From: Anisakis pegreffii
Lineage: Eukaryota; Nematoda; Chromadorea; Rhabditida; Anisakidae
Reading direction: 5' to 3'
DNA: 64,000 bases
NCBI GenBank assembly: GCA_035041965.1
Contig: JAPYMA010001195.1
Coordinates: forward strand, 42,181 to 106,180
In this document: positions 61,990 to 64,000 of the stretch, piece by piece
How positions within the stretch are numbered: position 1 is the stretch's first letter
How the letters are laid out: the number at the start of each line of letters is the position of its first letter
Position numbers and translations under genes: made by a program
Notes under the pieces: generated by a model
The model's input: the letters and a program-made list of their open reading frames with translations, nothing else
What the model was told of the DNA's origin: nothing
The model's database searches: none

Positions 61990-62005
61990 GTGGTCGTTCG
62001 ACCAC
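61990..62005. repeat. Short hairpin
   Basis: GTGGTCG, a TT loop, then CGACCAC: a perfect 7-bp stem. It lies at the start of the compositionally different right-end region. Confidence 0.85.
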
Positions 62006-62892
62006 GGCTCATTTATTAGTGCCCTACACTTTATCACGATTAACATCCTTTAAAATCAAGGTTAAAATCAGATCCAAGTTTAAGTCTCGTTAACACAAAA
62101 ATTACAATAATCGGAAACCATAAAGAACACAGTTTCAATTTAAGACACATTCAATCATCTCATAGTAGGGCCATGTCAAACTCGAACTACGTCAAATTAG
62201 CTTAAAGACAGAACTAACTGACGGATTCATCGAGTTAAGTCAGAGTATAGTGAAACCTGAGGTTACACTAAGTCTAAATCAAGAGTGTGCCAACGTTCCG
62301 TATCTCCTAATTTCTATATGAATGCATGTCTTATGTTTATGCTATAGCTTCTAGTGGAAATATCCAGTGAGCGCCATAAGGCTTCCAAATTCTAAGGTTG
62401 CGATCTGGACACTCGCAAGGATATAGCTCTGAAAGTCTTCGAGATATTACTTAGATACTGACTTCTTAAAAGCACATCAATTCGACAGTCTCCAACATCG
62501 ACAAACTTAAGACCGAAGAGACTTGACCTGAAGATAGCAGCTTACAGATAAGCCAAGTTTCTATGTATATGCGAAACAACGAATACCCAGCTCAACCTCA
62601 ACCTCGGATGTGAGCTCTCTGAAATTATCATCTTTTAAAAGCACAGGTAATGTTTTCCAAACATCCTGGGACATGATGGTCTTGGGAGTCCTCCCATCTG
62701 CATGAATTTCTTAAGACCATTCAGTATTTCAATGCCACCAACGAGAGATAACAATTATACTGGCAGTGAAAACAATGATTATTTCCGAGATGTTGTATGA
62801 ATGCACTATGAACGCAGCAAGCAGATAAGCTTCGGCGAGTAACCACAAACACCTGAGAGATTTCTCCCTATAACGCATTTAGCAACATTGAA

Positions 62893-63565
62893 ATGAGTGC
62901 AGCGATATCATATGTGCCAGCCAATGGTCAACCCGATCATAATTCCCCCCTGTTAAGAGAAAGTGCGCACAGTGAGTCCGGGAACCCTCGTTACCTAAGC
63001 AAATGCCCGAAGGCACTACTCAGGCCAACTTACGCGCAATTCCCTATCCCCGGTCAAATCGGCGCCTTTCCCGGGCCGGGAACGCCCGTATTATATTTCG
63101 AAGATGAATGATGATGATACCCGGGTAAGCATCATCAACATATATTGAGGCATTTCTCCCCGATTCGCCGAGACTGCCGGTAGGCGGGGAACGCCTGTCG
63201 CATTTCCCTAAAGCTAGCCCCTCTTATTGGCAGCTCGACGGGTTGGGATCACCCACGCAACCAAAATATGCTTTTTAAAAGTGACCATTGACCGCACACA
63301 TGATATCGCTTTCAACTCAATTCATCTGTCCCTAAACAGCATCACAAGAGAGACGTTCTTCGAGTCACCAGTCAGCGACTCGACTCTTCAGGTGAGTGGT
63401 CCAGGCGAACTTTCCAGACCTACCGCTACATCCATAATACTCTCCATACCCCTACTTTCTTGCAACTCAAATTTCGATGACACGCCAGTATACCCATTAC
63501 CTCTGCTAGTGACATCAGCACCCACCCCTAATCCAACTTTCTCCGAACAATACCTGTGCTTTTAA
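62893..63565 (+). other. C-rich open region, unknown
   Basis: Two plus-strand frames (62893-63111, 72 residues, Pro/Gly-rich; 63227-63565, 112 residues, Ser/Thr/Pro-rich) lie in sequence richer in C than the rest of the window. Between them GGGAACGCC occurs twice (about 63079 and 63188). There is no enzymatic motif. It may be part of a mobile element whose body lies beyond the right edge, or of an incomplete gene. Confidence 0.3.
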
Positions 63566-64000
63566 AAAATTGACCAAATCAAAGAGATGATTTCCAAGTC
63601 TGAGGTTTGCGTAGGTATTTGAAGTCTGGTACATACTACGAAACTAAACTCATCAGTATGCTACGTGCCTATAACTGAAACAACAAGTCAACCGACAGTC
63701 AAGTATATTAGAGAATAACTAATTAAACGTCAGGTGAATTGAAAAAGAGCTCAAGATAAGATAGGTACAAAGCAAACTCAAACCTAATCATGACTGAGTA
63801 AAAGTGAAGTCATTGAAAGTAAAGTGAATTAAAGTACAAGTTGAACCAAGTCAGGTTGAACCTAAAGTCAATCGAACTGATTCCAAGCCTAAGCCTTATG
63901 TTCATATCATGTTCCTAATTTACAACCGATTTCAATGTAAGTATCAATAATACCCTAACGTAGGAATAATGTCGCAATAACATAGCAAATATTAAAACAC
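63566..64000. other. Right edge, no supported feature
   Basis: AT-rich with frequent AAGTC/AAGTGAA words, unlike the spacer farther left. No coding is seen. Confidence 0.45.

Noticed and set aside
63885..63900. Nematode telomere-like words (AAGCCTAAGCC)
   Set aside because: Only two imperfect units of a TTAGGC-type repeat; not enough to claim a telomeric tract.

Overview
This is a window of AT-rich (about 60-65% A+T) nuclear DNA from a nematode. Genes are split into many short exons with GT..AG introns. Several start codons sit just behind an acceptor-like site, as expected for spliced-leader trans-splicing. The protein set fits a nematode: a class 3 lipase of the nematode secreted type, duplicated TAF6, and a MAX-like bHLH factor. 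I cannot name the genus from sequence alone.

Six multi-exon genes can be modelled, and their exon lengths sum to open frames. (1) 6.9-11.6 kb, minus strand: TAF6 copy A, 15 exons, 625 codons. (2) 12.8-17.0 kb, minus: TAF6 copy B, a diverged and shorter tandem paralogue, 14 exons, about 493 codons. (3) 18.2-20.3 kb, minus: signal peptidase complex subunit 2, 6 exons, 199 codons. (4) 22.0-26.7 kb, plus: an Arg-rich protein with a UAP56-binding motif, 9 exons, 439 codons, probably an mRNA-export adaptor without an RRM. (5) 28.8-33.5 kb, plus: secreted class 3 lipase, 7 exons, 353 codons. (6) 35.4-42.2 kb, minus: MAX-like bHLH-zipper factor with a long low-complexity C-terminal tail, 5 exons, 349 codons.

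The left end (0.7-5.9 kb) carries tandem copies of a short Cys-containing module ending in a W-G..DFL-C-T motif. Two copies are intact 3' exons. A third is degenerate and keeps a 115-bp 3' flank that is 97% identical to that of copy 2. Dispersed repeats include a ~0.7-kb inverted pair (1.7-2.4 kb, and inside lipase intron 6), a ~120-bp pair inside introns of TAF6-A and MAX, and a cluster of related repeat units inside the large MAX intron.

From 42.2 kb to the right end there is no gene I can name. The region holds isolated open segments, microsatellites and hairpins. The last ~2 kb is more C-rich and has two longer open frames, possibly a mobile element or an incomplete gene.

Functionally the named genes are unrelated housekeeping or regulatory genes: general transcription, transcription control, mRNA export, secretion and lipid hydrolysis. 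Only the TAF6 pair and the left-end module family form clear local duplications.
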